A stretch of 64,000 bases of DNA from assembly GCF_026891035.1 (NCBI RefSeq), contig NZ_JAPTGG010000016.1, positions 1-64,000 of the forward strand, written 5' to 3'. Below are positions 35,301 through 42,664 of this stretch, piece by piece. The notes beneath the pieces were generated by a model. It saw only the letters and a program-made list of their open reading frames with translations. It was not told the DNA's origin and ran no database searches. The translations under genes were made by a program, and so were the position numbers. Position 1 is the stretch's first letter, and the number at the start of each line of letters is the position of its first letter. This stretch comes from Dasania phycosphaerae (GTDB taxonomy: Bacteria > Pseudomonadota > Gammaproteobacteria > Pseudomonadales > Dasaniaceae).

Positions 35301-35478
35301 CTTGAGGCGCTTGCCCTGCGTAGCTGGTTTTAATGATGACCTGCACATCAGAGAGATCGGGGAGTGCATCTATGGGTGTGTTTTTAACGGAGTAAAGTCC
35401 CAGCCCAACCACAATAAGTGTTGCCAGCAGTATAAAAAAACGATTCACAACCGACCAGCGAATAATAGATTCTATCAT
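32350..35478 (-). CDS. cusA: CusA/SilA-type Cu(I)/Ag(I) RND efflux pump
   Basis: 1042 residues of the HME-RND family. Start MIESIIRWSVVNRFF and NTPIDALPDLSDVQVIIKTSYAG. The fourth membrane helix reads AIGAMIDGAIVMIEN (about 395-410), with one Asp and one Glu as in CusA, not the double-Asp form of the czcA gene in this window. It moves monovalent copper or silver from the periplasm to the CusC channel. It is the last gene of a minus-strand operon (DUF411 protein, cusC, cusB, cusA) and follows cusB by 16 bases. Confidence 0.92.
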   Translation of the reverse strand: MIESIIRWSVVNRFFILLATLIVVGLGLYSVKNTPIDALPDLSDVQVIIKTSYAGQAPQVVEDQVTYPLTTAMLSVPGAVTVRGYSFFGDSYVYVIFDEDTDLYWARSRVLEYLSQVAPNLPAEARPQLGPDATGVGWVYLYALVDKTGKNDISQLRSLQDWFLKYELQTVPGVSEVTSLGGMVKQYQVRVDPDKLRAFGIPLSHIKTAIKRGNQEIGASVVEMAEAEYMVRASGYLKNKENIGNIPLGVNQNGTPLLLKDVADIGTGPQMRRGVAELNGEGEVAGGIIIMRFGENAQQTINGVKEKLKQLKKGLPDGVEVITVYDRSGLIERAVNNLGFKLLEEFLVVALVCIVFLFHVRSSLVAIFSLPVGILAAFIVMHLQGLNANIMSLGGIAIAIGAMIDGAIVMIENMHKHMERTPITPENRWKIVADSAAEVGPALFFSLLIITVSFVPVFTLEAQEGRMFSPLAFTKTYAMAASAILAITLVPVLMGYFIRGKILPEHKNPINRVLTKAYMPVLKKVLARPKTTLALAFLVLLAGIWPLNKIGSEFIPPLDEGDLMYMPTTFPGISIGKARELLQQTDKLIYTVPEVKTVFGKVGRADTATDPAPLTMIETFIQLKPRDQWREGVTTESLKKELDALVKFPGVTNAWVMPIKTRIDMLATGIKTPVGIKIAGPKLLQIQEIGQQLETILKEVPGTASVYSERVAGGRYIKVDIQREKAARYGLNIADVQDVIASAIGGMNVSQTVEGLERYPINVRYPQDYRNSPEQLALLPIVTPSGQRISLGAVTDIFIEDGPPAIKSENARLNGWSFIDIEGIDVGSYVDHAQQVVADQLVLPPGYSIAWSGQFEYMQRAKAKLTYVVPLTLAIIVVLLFINFRNFVEVGIIMGTLPLAMVGSIWLMYLQGFNFSVAVGVGFIALAGVAVEIGVIMLVYLNQAYHQMLADCEAENITPTEDILSKSVLQGAGMRVRPVMMTAAAIVAGLLPILFGTGTGSEVMSRIAAPMVGGMISAVILTLLVVPAIYFLWRKKFIRDNF

Positions 35479-35494
35479 TGTATTTATTCCTGAC

Positions 35495-37210
35495 TTAGTA
35501 AGTGGATTTTATATCGGTTATAAGAAATGTACCGTTATCAATTGTAAAGCTAAATTGAATGCTCATTCCCGCCGTTAAGGAGGATATGTCTACACTACGA
35601 TCTACAATAAAATCTACTGTCGCTGCTGGCTTATTCCATTTTTCTATAGCTTCACGGCTAATGTTTAACATTCTATGATCAGTCATAATATTATTGATTA
35701 TACCGTCAACAGTAGCAGCATCTGAGCGCTCACTTTCCTTGCTTTTTATGGCAATAATTTCATAATTATCCGATACATTTTTTTTAATACTAACTTGTAA
35801 CTTCGATCCCGGCTTCATTTTATTAATGTCCACTTCTGAAGCGACAGTGAAGTCCATAGTCATCTCCGGCCAATCCCACAAAGGAATGGCGTTGTGACTT
35901 AAATTGACCATGCGGTGGTCTGGCATTGTTGTATTAATTTCGGCGTCGACCCAAACAGCGGCTAACAAATCTTTGTCTGTATCGCTTGCATGGTTCATAC
36001 GCTTAAAGTCAGAGGTTTTACTAGATTCAGAATCCAATAAAAATTGAGCTGAAGTGACAACTTGGTCGCCGTCATTAAGGCCCAATAAAACTTCTGTATA
36101 ATTATCATTGGAGCGGCCAGTTTTTATTTTAACGGATTTATAGCGGCCATCATCCAGAGCTAATACGGCTCTATTCATGGACCCGGTTCGAATAACCGAT
36201 TCATTGGGAATAAGGAGAATGTTATCTTTGGCTTGTGCGTGAATTACCACTTGAGCAAACATATTTGGTTTTAAATTACGGTTATCATTGTTAAAACGCA
36301 ATCGTACTTTGAGGGTTCGAGTTTTAACATCTAGCGATGGGTGAATATAATCTACTCGGCCCTGCCAGAGCTTACCCGGAAAATAATCCAAAGTCATAGT
36401 GACAGGTAGACCAGCTTTAACAAAGGCGGATTGATCTTCAAAAACTTCAGCCTCTACCCAAACCTCATTGAGAGACCCTATGGACATTAGACTAGTACCA
36501 GGCTTGACAAAAAAACCTTGGCGTATATTCAAGTTGTCCAAAACGCCGCTTTGCGGTGAATAAAAGGTAACATTCTGCCTGACTTTACGGCTACGCTTAA
36601 GCTCGTCAATAGCTTTTGGGGGCAGTTGTAAAGCGGTCAATCTGTCTTCCGCCGCACGAATTAAGCGTTGACTATTTCGGCTCAAAGCTAAAACCAATTC
36701 TTCTTGGGCGTTAACCAGCGCCGGAGAATAAATTTCGTATAATGGTTGGCCTTTTTCTACGGGGTCTCCAGCGGCCTTAATGTAAAGTTTGTCAATCCAG
36801 CCCTCTACTCTTGGATGAATGTGAACTAATTGGTCTTCATTGTATTTAACATAGCCGACAGTTTTAATTTCTGTATGTAGGCTTTTACGTTCAACTTTCG
36901 TTGTACGAACGCCTAGATTATTAACGACATCTGGCGAAATATTAATAGTGCCTTGGCCTGTATCAATACCACCAGATTTATCTGCGTAGACGGGGATCAA
37001 ATCCATCCCCATTGGTGATTTGCCGGGTTTGTCACGAGTATAATTGGGGTCCATAGGGGCAACCCAGTGTAGTGGCTCGGTAGCTTCTGAGGAGGAAGGG
37101 GCTGTGTCTTTGTTATCAATGTTCAGTAAGCTGTAGCTAGCAACTGTTAATAGTGCGCCTGCAATAATTCCGGCGGCTAATGGTAGCTTATGATTAGTAA
37201 TGTTATTCAT
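35495..37210 (-). CDS. cusB: CusB-type periplasmic adaptor with two C-terminal CusF-like domains
   Basis: 571 residues from the ATG at 37210, which has GGAG eight bases upstream; the longer frame from 37264 lies inside cusC. N-terminal anchor (about 9-29), then the YHS/heavy-metal-binding-like stretch HWVAPMDPNYTRDKPGKSPMGMDLIPVY (known in CusB, Met-rich), and barrel-sandwich and beta-barrel adaptor domains up to about 400. The C-terminus adds two CusF-like copper-binding units: the first has W-PEMTM (DWPEMTMDF), the intact Cu(I) ligand set; the second has NKPAATVDF, with those residues lost. It overlaps the end of cusC by eight bases. Confidence 0.9.
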   Translation of the reverse strand: MNNITNHKLPLAAGIIAGALLTVASYSLLNIDNKDTAPSSSEATEPLHWVAPMDPNYTRDKPGKSPMGMDLIPVYADKSGGIDTGQGTINISPDVVNNLGVRTTKVERKSLHTEIKTVGYVKYNEDQLVHIHPRVEGWIDKLYIKAAGDPVEKGQPLYEIYSPALVNAQEELVLALSRNSQRLIRAAEDRLTALQLPPKAIDELKRSRKVRQNVTFYSPQSGVLDNLNIRQGFFVKPGTSLMSIGSLNEVWVEAEVFEDQSAFVKAGLPVTMTLDYFPGKLWQGRVDYIHPSLDVKTRTLKVRLRFNNDNRNLKPNMFAQVVIHAQAKDNILLIPNESVIRTGSMNRAVLALDDGRYKSVKIKTGRSNDNYTEVLLGLNDGDQVVTSAQFLLDSESSKTSDFKRMNHASDTDKDLLAAVWVDAEINTTMPDHRMVNLSHNAIPLWDWPEMTMDFTVASEVDINKMKPGSKLQVSIKKNVSDNYEIIAIKSKESERSDAATVDGIINNIMTDHRMLNISREAIEKWNKPAATVDFIVDRSVDISSLTAGMSIQFSFTIDNGTFLITDIKSTY

Positions 37211-38783
37211 GGATATTCTCCGGCTTGCTCGTAATGGGGCGGCTGGCAATAATTTGATTGGCATTCAGCATAAAAAAATAATTCAATTGCACGTGGGATT
37301 TCTGCCTATCAACCTCTATGGACAGTGCATCGAGGTTGGTGTTAAGCACGGCAATACGCGCCCGTACGACTTCTGCAAAATCACCATCGTCATTGGTGTA
37401 GGCGGTTAGTGATGCCTCGGCCTGCTCATGGGTTTGCGGTAATAGTTGCATGCGATAAAGTTCTAAACGTTGATTTAACCGTAATAGCTGCGATTTGGTT
37501 GCCTCAAATGAAGCCATTAGCTTACGCAGTAATAGCCATTTATCAGTACGCAGCGCCTCTGTTTTAGATACAGCGGATTGAACTTCTTTATCTTGCCTGT
37601 TACTGGTAAATAAGGGCACATCAAAACTTACACCAATAGAAAAAAGGTCGCTTCGTTCACGGCCTGTTGGATCTTCATCACGATAACCATAGCTGGCATT
37701 TATGCCCCATTCAGGTTTGTATTTTTGTTTGGCAAGTTCAATGCCTGTACTGCTGGCTTTTATTTTTTGTTCCAGTTCTTGAACGACAGCATGATTAATC
37801 ATGTATTGATAGAGTGTTTGCGGTTGTGTCTCTTGTGGATTGACGTAAAGCTCGGGATTTAGCAAAAGTATTTCGGGTAAATGCTTGTCCAAGTGTAGAC
37901 CTAGTGAATACAGGGCAGTATTTAACCCAAGGCTATCAGTTGTATTGTTAGCTGATTCTTGTGGTAAAAAATATCCACTTCTCCATTCAGTTAGACGCTG
38001 AAGGGCAACATCCCGTTGTTGATTTAAGACAGTTAGCTTGTCATCCAAACGCGTAAGTTCTAACTGCGCTCGTATAATGTCTTGCTGTCGAGTCTTACCT
38101 AGCGCCGAAGAATAACTGGCTTCCGCGACATCTCCTAGCTGCTCAAATAAGGAGCGGTCTCGTTTGATCAAGGCGATACTTTCTTGAGCCTTATAAGCAT
38201 CAAACCAAAGTTTGGCTACCGTAACCGCAACTTGTGCTTTTCTATTTTCGCGCTGGTAAGGATATAAGCCGCTCATTATTTTAAGCTGCCTACTTTTTAT
38301 ATTAAGGCTGTCTCCACGGGGAAACATCTGCGAAACACCAACATTAAATTGGGTCATGTTTTCTTGGCCAAAGTCAAAATTGTTAGCCGGTAAATTGGCA
38401 AATCCAAGTGTGATTTTGGGGTCGGGTAAGGTACTTGAAAAATCACTTAATGATAATACTGACTCTTGGCGATGTTGACTGCCTAATAACCAGGGGTCAT
38501 TGGCCTGTGCAGTTTGTACAGCTGCTTCCAAACTAAGTGTTTGCGTATTTTTGATGGAGAGAGTATTCGATATAGTGTTTAAACTGATAGCTGAACTATC
38601 TACTGGCAAAGACAATAATAAAGAGTTATTTATGCCTTTAACTTCAGATGAAATATTCAAGCTATTATTTGACTCACCTTTGGTGTCAGCAAGAGGGGAT
38701 TCAATTTTGGTTATTACAAACACAATAATGAATATATATTTAATGGTTAAACTAAATAGAGGCGAGAATGTGTATATGTTCAC
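37203..38783 (-). CDS. cusC: CusC-type outer-membrane channel (TolC family)
   Basis: 526 residues, longer than the usual 450-460 because of an N-terminal extension (about 30-85) before the first OEP repeat at TLSLEAAVQTAQANDPWLLG. Signal-like hydrophobic segment at about 10-30. The second repeat has ASYGYRDEDPTGRERSDLFS and VPLFTSNRQDKEVQSAVSKT. It forms the outer-membrane duct for CusAB. The start overlaps the stop of the DUF411 gene upstream; the end overlaps cusB. Confidence 0.85.
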   Translation of the reverse strand: MNIYTFSPLFSLTIKYIFIIVFVITKIESPLADTKGESNNSLNISSEVKGINNSLLLSLPVDSSAISLNTISNTLSIKNTQTLSLEAAVQTAQANDPWLLGSQHRQESVLSLSDFSSTLPDPKITLGFANLPANNFDFGQENMTQFNVGVSQMFPRGDSLNIKSRQLKIMSGLYPYQRENRKAQVAVTVAKLWFDAYKAQESIALIKRDRSLFEQLGDVAEASYSSALGKTRQQDIIRAQLELTRLDDKLTVLNQQRDVALQRLTEWRSGYFLPQESANNTTDSLGLNTALYSLGLHLDKHLPEILLLNPELYVNPQETQPQTLYQYMINHAVVQELEQKIKASSTGIELAKQKYKPEWGINASYGYRDEDPTGRERSDLFSIGVSFDVPLFTSNRQDKEVQSAVSKTEALRTDKWLLLRKLMASFEATKSQLLRLNQRLELYRMQLLPQTHEQAEASLTAYTNDDGDFAEVVRARIAVLNTNLDALSIEVDRQKSHVQLNYFFMLNANQIIASRPITSKPENIHE

Positions 38784-39316
38784 TAATATTGCTCCTTCTG
38801 CAGGGTGATATGAGCGTAAATTTCACTACTACCATCCTTTCTGAGTAGTAAAACATCATAGGGAGAAAACTTATTCCCCATTTCCATTCCGGGGCTGCCT
38901 GCAGGCATGCCTGGTACCGATAAGCCGATAGCGTCACTGGGTTTATTGGCTAGAAACTGTTTTATGATTTTGGCAGGAATATGCCCTTCAAAGACATAGC
39001 CCTCTATAGATAGAGCTGTATGGCAGGATTGATAGCGCGGAGCAATACCCTTGTTCGCTTTTAGCTGTTCCAGCTTACTATTATTGTGTGCATACACCTT
39101 AAATTCATGATCTCCAGTGTTATCAGCGGATAAATGCTCTATCCATTTCTTGCAGCAACCACAGCTAGGTTTTTTATAGACATGTAAAAGTAATGTCTCA
39201 GTGTTTTTGGCTTCGCTAATATTAGTGTGATTTTCGATCTTACTGGCAGGGTAGGCATCGAGGGAGAATAATATTGCGCTATACATTGAAAAATATAGTA
39301 TGGGTTTAATAGGCAT
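38783..39316 (-). CDS. DUF411-like metal-binding protein
   Basis: 177 residues with a signal peptide (about 1-20). Core motifs of DUF411: LHVYKKPSCGCCKKWIEHL (Cys-Gly-Cys-Cys), YQSCHTALSIEGYVFEGHIP and GLSVPGMPAGSPGMEMG, the last being a Met-rich copper-type site. The family is periplasmic and co-occurs with copper and silver efflux genes. It is the first gene of the minus-strand cus operon, directly before cusC. Function unknown; copper or silver binding is likely. Confidence 0.88.
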   Translation of the reverse strand: MPIKPILYFSMYSAILFSLDAYPASKIENHTNISEAKNTETLLLHVYKKPSCGCCKKWIEHLSADNTGDHEFKVYAHNNSKLEQLKANKGIAPRYQSCHTALSIEGYVFEGHIPAKIIKQFLANKPSDAIGLSVPGMPAGSPGMEMGNKFSPYDVLLLRKDGSSEIYAHITLQKEQY

Positions 39317-39421
39317 AAGGCCCTCTTTAAGTGCATGCTGTCATTCAAGTATAATTGATTGCAAACCTTGTAAAATAATATCAAGGCAACAATAGACTGC
39401 GGGATACCTTCAGATATATAA

Positions 39422-39444
39422 ACACCCTCCAATACGAAGGGTGT
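39422..39444 (-). terminator. Terminator-like hairpin after the Cys-rich gene
   Basis: ACACCCT (39422-39428) and AGGGTGT (39438-39444) form a perfect 7-bp stem with a nine-base loop, 40 bases past the stop of the minus-strand gene ending at 39484. On the minus strand a T/A-rich stretch (TTTATATAT) follows. It separates that gene from the cus operon. Confidence 0.45.
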
Positions 39445-39483
39445 GCTAATCCGACAAAAGTTACTAGGCGGATTTATCCTGTG

Positions 39484-39873
39484 TCAGCAAGTTATTGGAG
39501 GGCGGTAGACAGATGAAGAGTAGAGGTGTTGAGGGTGGCTTAATAGTGGGGGATTGGATAATTGCAAAGAAACGATGGCTGTATTGTTATTAGCTTCATT
39601 TGGCAGGCCAAAGGCACTACAACTAACCGCTGCACAATTACATTCTAGCTTGCAGCAAGCAACGTTCTTATCAGCAGTGTTATCCATTTGATGATGAGGC
39701 ATGGCCTTCATTGTCATCGGGCTAGCATTTAGGTTTGCAGTCATTTGTAGTGACATAGTGCCAGCCATAACCGTCTGGCTTACAAATGTAAGTACCATAA
39801 ACGAAATGACAATAGCCCTAAACTGATTAAACAATGGTTCACCATTAATATTAATATTGGCCAGAGAATACAA
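39484..39873 (-). CDS. Small Cys-rich secreted protein near the cus genes
   Basis: 129 residues; the first hydrophobic segment is at about 20-38 (ending MAGTMS). A Met/His stretch (MTMKAMPHHQMDN) is followed by NVACCKLECNCAAVSCSAFG, six Cys in 14 residues. It ends VYRPPITC. It resembles CopL-type copper-binding proteins seen upstream of copper operons. It runs on the same strand as the cus operon, 167 bases before it, and divergently from another small Cys-rich gene at 40185. The true start could be a later codon, as the first 18 residues are polar. Confidence 0.65.
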   Translation of the reverse strand: MYSLANININGEPLFNQFRAIVISFMVLTFVSQTVMAGTMSLQMTANLNASPMTMKAMPHHQMDNTADKNVACCKLECNCAAVSCSAFGLPNEANNNTAIVSLQLSNPPLLSHPQHLYSSSVYRPPITC

Positions 39874-40113
39874 TATAACGCAGATATGTCAATATCAATT
39901 TCTTCAGCTACAGTGGTTACATATAATTTATAGTGATTACGTTGTCAAAGTTAATTAAGTAGCTCTATGTAGTGTAGAAAAGCTTTATAAATGATACGTA
40001 TAGTAAATAGCTTTGCGTCTATGCAATATAAAAAATGTATTTCTACGAATAAATACTGACTCTAGCCCTTATGGTCGTAATATAAAGGCATGAGTGGCAC
40101 TTTAGAGTTACAC

Positions 40114-40157
40114 CCTTGATGCAGATCAAGGTTTATAGGTGCTAAATAGAGTAGATT
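40114..40157 (+). promoter_or_regulatory. FNR/ANR-type box and promoter before the Cys-rich gene at 40185
   Basis: CCTTGAT-gcag-ATCAAGG (40114-40131) is a perfect 7-bp dyad containing the full FNR/ANR consensus TTGAT-N4-ATCAA. A TAGATT -10 lies at 40152-40157, so a transcript start near 40164 would place the box centre at about -41.5, the class II activator position. Low oxygen would then induce the gene at 40185. The rest of the divergent 39874-40184 spacer is A/T-rich, with no other clear site. Confidence 0.65.
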
Positions 40158-40184
40158 GCCTTCGAACTACAGAGGGATGCTTTC

Positions 40185-40592
40185 ATGAATCGTAAGTTAT
40201 TATCAGTGTTACTAGTTATAGGGTTGATATTTCAGCCTGTGCTGGCTAGTGCTGTGATGCTTATTAGCGATTCGACCGCATTAGAAGTCACTAAGAACCA
40301 CATGCCAAGTAGTGAGGGGGGGCAGCATGTTAATGAATCCTCCATTATGAAGTCTTGTCATGACGCCGTAGAAATCAATAAAAACTCCCCAAAAGAACAC
40401 TGTAAACACTGTACTCAAACATCACAGTGTAGCGATGAATGCGCTTCCTCCTGTGCACCACTTAGTGCCGCTTTTACTGACAATAGCTGCCTGCTCCCTA
40501 TTGCTGAGCAGTCGTTGGCTCGTAAGATAAAATTAGATCGAATGCCTACCGGTGTTTCGTCCATAATTTACCACCCTCCTATCCTTTCCTAA
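40185..40592 (+). CDS. Small secreted Cys/His-rich protein, CopL-like
   Basis: 135 residues with a signal peptide (about 1-23, ending LASAVM). Metal-binding stretch: SCHDAVEINKNSPKEHCKHC, TQTSQCSDECASSC. It ends SIIYHPPILS, the same type of ending as the two other small Cys-rich proteins here. Likely a periplasmic copper-binding or sensing protein. It is preceded by a good FNR/ANR-type promoter and followed by a 490-base gap. Confidence 0.68.
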   Translation: MNRKLLSVLLVIGLIFQPVLASAVMLISDSTALEVTKNHMPSSEGGQHVNESSIMKSCHDAVEINKNSPKEHCKHCTQTSQCSDECASSCAPLSAAFTDNSCLLPIAEQSLARKIKLDRMPTGVSSIIYHPPILS

Positions 40593-41081
40593 ATTACATC
40601 GTGGCCTTTGTGCCGCTGCCCTATTTTTCAACTTAAAGTGATTGGCCTCGGTATTTCCCCAAGGCTGCGTAATTGATTCGATTTAGTACTTATAAGTTTA
40701 ATTATATGGCGGTTTTGCTTATATAAGCCAAAAGTATTACATGCGAATTCTAGCGTTATTAATATCACAGTGATAGATAGAGGTTATCAGTTCGAACAAG
40801 TTCATATCATTACAGCGAGCCTATTAAATTAGAGTTTTTACGGAAAGATAAAAGCGCATGTGCGGGTACTGTTCTATTTCAAGAGCCTACTATACATGAG
40901 CTACGGCTATTCTCTGTATTAAATGTACAGGCTATTTTATTTTTCCATGGAAAGAATGATTGTGATCGAGTTTGTGGATGATTATCTGAAATACAAAGAA
41001 ATAGCTACTGCATATTTTACAAAATATTAATTTTAAACAGGCACTAAAAAAATCATTTATGCCGACTAAAGGAGTATTACT
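40593..41081. other. Gene-free stretch of about 490 bases
   Basis: A/T-rich with no supported gene on either strand and no clear repeat or RNA. A purine-rich GGAG site at its end belongs to the gene at 41082. Confidence 0.4.
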
Positions 41082-41510
41082 ATGAAAGCTCAATTTTTTG
41101 TGACGCTGTTATTTGTATCTATAGCTGCAATATCTTCAGCTAGCGCTGAAGTTACTATGCATGAACATAAGACTAAAATGGAAAGTAATATCCATGACAT
41201 GGATAGGCTAATTGTTGACATGTCAAAAGAAGGTGATGCTTGGGTAATTCGATCTAAAATGAAGGAACATGCGTTACTGATGAATAAAGGTATTAGTTTT
41301 CTCGAGCAAATGGCAGATGCTAAAAAAGCTGAAAACAAAGACTGCATAGAAAGAGAAGAGTTTGGTGAAGATAGTGAAAGCTGTTATGAGGTTGAATCGC
41401 ACTTGGATATTAAATATCGATTAATGACTGTTCTTGTTAAGCACGTAATCGAAAGACAGAATATTATTTTGGAGAAAATTGGCATTCTTAATAATGTTGA
41501 AAAAAATTAA
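41082..41510 (+). CDS. Periplasmic helical protein of unknown function
   Basis: 142 residues with a signal peptide (about 1-22, ending SASAEV). The mature part is mostly helical and charged (MHEHKTKMESNIHDMDRLIVDM), with two cysteines (KDCIEREEF, ESCYEVES) that may form a disulfide. AAGGAG precedes the ATG. No family recognised. Its place between Cys-rich metal proteins and the copper operon suggests a stress or metal role, by position only. Confidence 0.65.
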   Translation: MKAQFFVTLLFVSIAAISSASAEVTMHEHKTKMESNIHDMDRLIVDMSKEGDAWVIRSKMKEHALLMNKGISFLEQMADAKKAENKDCIEREEFGEDSESCYEVESHLDIKYRLMTVLVKHVIERQNIILEKIGILNNVEKN

Positions 41511-41743
41511 TATTTAGGGTGGCTATATAAAAAATACTAGACGTAGTTTAAGGGAAATTGTTTTTCAGTATATGTCGGTTACACAAAAATAAGACTGTCA
41601 TTAAATATGTGTAACTGTCTATTGCGTGTTCCGGCGGAAGATGTACCTCCTTAAGCATAGGCTAGTGTCTTTTTACCATCCAAAAGCAGTTTAACCTAGC
41701 TAGGTATCGGGTGTTAGTACTGATAGTTATATTGCATTAGTAC

Positions 41744-41774
41744 TTGACCTGTGTCTTGGACACAGGTGTATGGT
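41744..41774 (+). promoter_or_regulatory. MerR-type promoter of the copper operon
   Basis: TTGACC (41744-41749) and TATGGT (41769-41774) are 19 bp apart, with the perfect dyad ACCTGTGTC-TTG-GACACAGGT (41747-41767) in between: the layout of a MerR-activated metal promoter. It faces the merR gene at 41901, so the regulator likely controls its own operon. The 120-base leader contains TTAGGGT/ACCCTAA (41858-41864/41874-41880), a possible hairpin. The rest of the 41511-41900 spacer shows nothing else clear. Confidence 0.75.
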
Positions 41775-41900
41775 TCGCTGAGAAAGCTGGATAAATTCTT
41801 TGGAATAACGCAGAGGTTTATGGCCGATGATTAACTCATCTCAAACAGGGAACTGTCTTAGGGTCTAAGCTGAACCCTAATATAGCCAGGAGGAAGGGGC

Positions 41901-42329
41901 ATGAAGGTAAGCGAACTAGCTAGGCAGTTGGGGGTTACGGCGGATACCGTGCGGTTTTATACCCGCATCAAGATTTTGGACCCGACAAAAAACAGTGTGA
42001 ATGGTTACCGGACGTACAGTCAAAAGGATGTTAACCGATTAAAGTTTGTGTTGAGCGCCAGGCAGCTGGGGTTTTCCGTAGACGATATTCAACAGATTCT
42101 GGATCATTCAGATAACAAAAAAGCTCCCTGCCCCATGGTGCGACGTCTTCTGGATCAGCGCCTACATGAAACTGAGCAGCGCTTTTTGGAGATGCAGCTT
42201 TTGCGAGAGCACATGCAGAAAGCTGTGCTGGAGTGGAGCCAGAAACCGAATAAAGTACCGACTGGAAATATGATTTGTCACTTGATTGAAGATTTTGCCT
42301 TACAAACTACCGTGGAGGATACACCATGA
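41901..42329 (+). CDS. MerR-family heavy-metal regulator of the copper operon
   Basis: 142 residues. Winged HTH: MKVSELARQLGVTADTVRFYTRIKIL and GYRTYSQKDVNRLKFV. The sensor part has APCPMVRRLLDQRL and a C-terminal GNMICHLIEDF, a cysteine pair typical of metal-responsive MerR proteins, different in spacing from CueR (C-x7-C). Metal identity is uncertain; copper or silver is inferred from its operon. AGGAGG lies 8 bases before the ATG. It overlaps the next gene by four bases and follows a MerR-type promoter. Confidence 0.85.
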   Translation: MKVSELARQLGVTADTVRFYTRIKILDPTKNSVNGYRTYSQKDVNRLKFVLSARQLGFSVDDIQQILDHSDNKKAPCPMVRRLLDQRLHETEQRFLEMQLLREHMQKAVLEWSQKPNKVPTGNMICHLIEDFALQTTVEDTP

Positions 42330-42649
42330 ACACACAGGATTCAGAAGGTACAACTAAAGCTCGCCAGAGTGGCTGTTGCTGTGCCAGCAAATCATCTGCG
42401 GACATCAACACTCAAGACGCTAGCGCTATAGTCAACAATGATCTTCCCGTACAGCGCTTGCAAGTGGCAGGCGCGACCTGCGGCGGATGTGTAAAAAGCA
42501 TAGAGCAGGCTCTACTTTCCGTTACTGGCGTGATGGATGCGCAAATGGATCTCGCCAGCGGTATCGCCTCAATTATCGGAACGGTTCAGCCTAACGATCT
42601 GATTGAGACGCTGGAGCGCGCAGGCTTTCCCGCGGTTGTCGTCAATTAA
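42326..42649 (+). CDS. HMA-domain copper chaperone-like protein
   Basis: 107 residues. A Cys-rich N-terminus (SGCCCASKSS) precedes a full HMA domain at about 43-106 with GATCGGCVKSIE (CxxC) and the ferredoxin-like pattern ALLSVTGVMDAQMDL. It would bind Cu(I) and hand it to the CopA ATPase encoded 15 bases downstream. The extra CCC motif could be a second metal site or a link to the regulator. The start overlaps the merR stop. Confidence 0.85.
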   Translation: MNTQDSEGTTKARQSGCCCASKSSADINTQDASAIVNNDLPVQRLQVAGATCGGCVKSIEQALLSVTGVMDAQMDLASGIASIIGTVQPNDLIETLERAGFPAVVVN

Positions 42650-42664
42650 TATAGGAGTGATTCG

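Noticed and set aside
37211..37264. Longer start for cusB
   Set aside because: It lies within cusC; the ATG at 37210 has a ribosome site and gives a normal anchor sequence.
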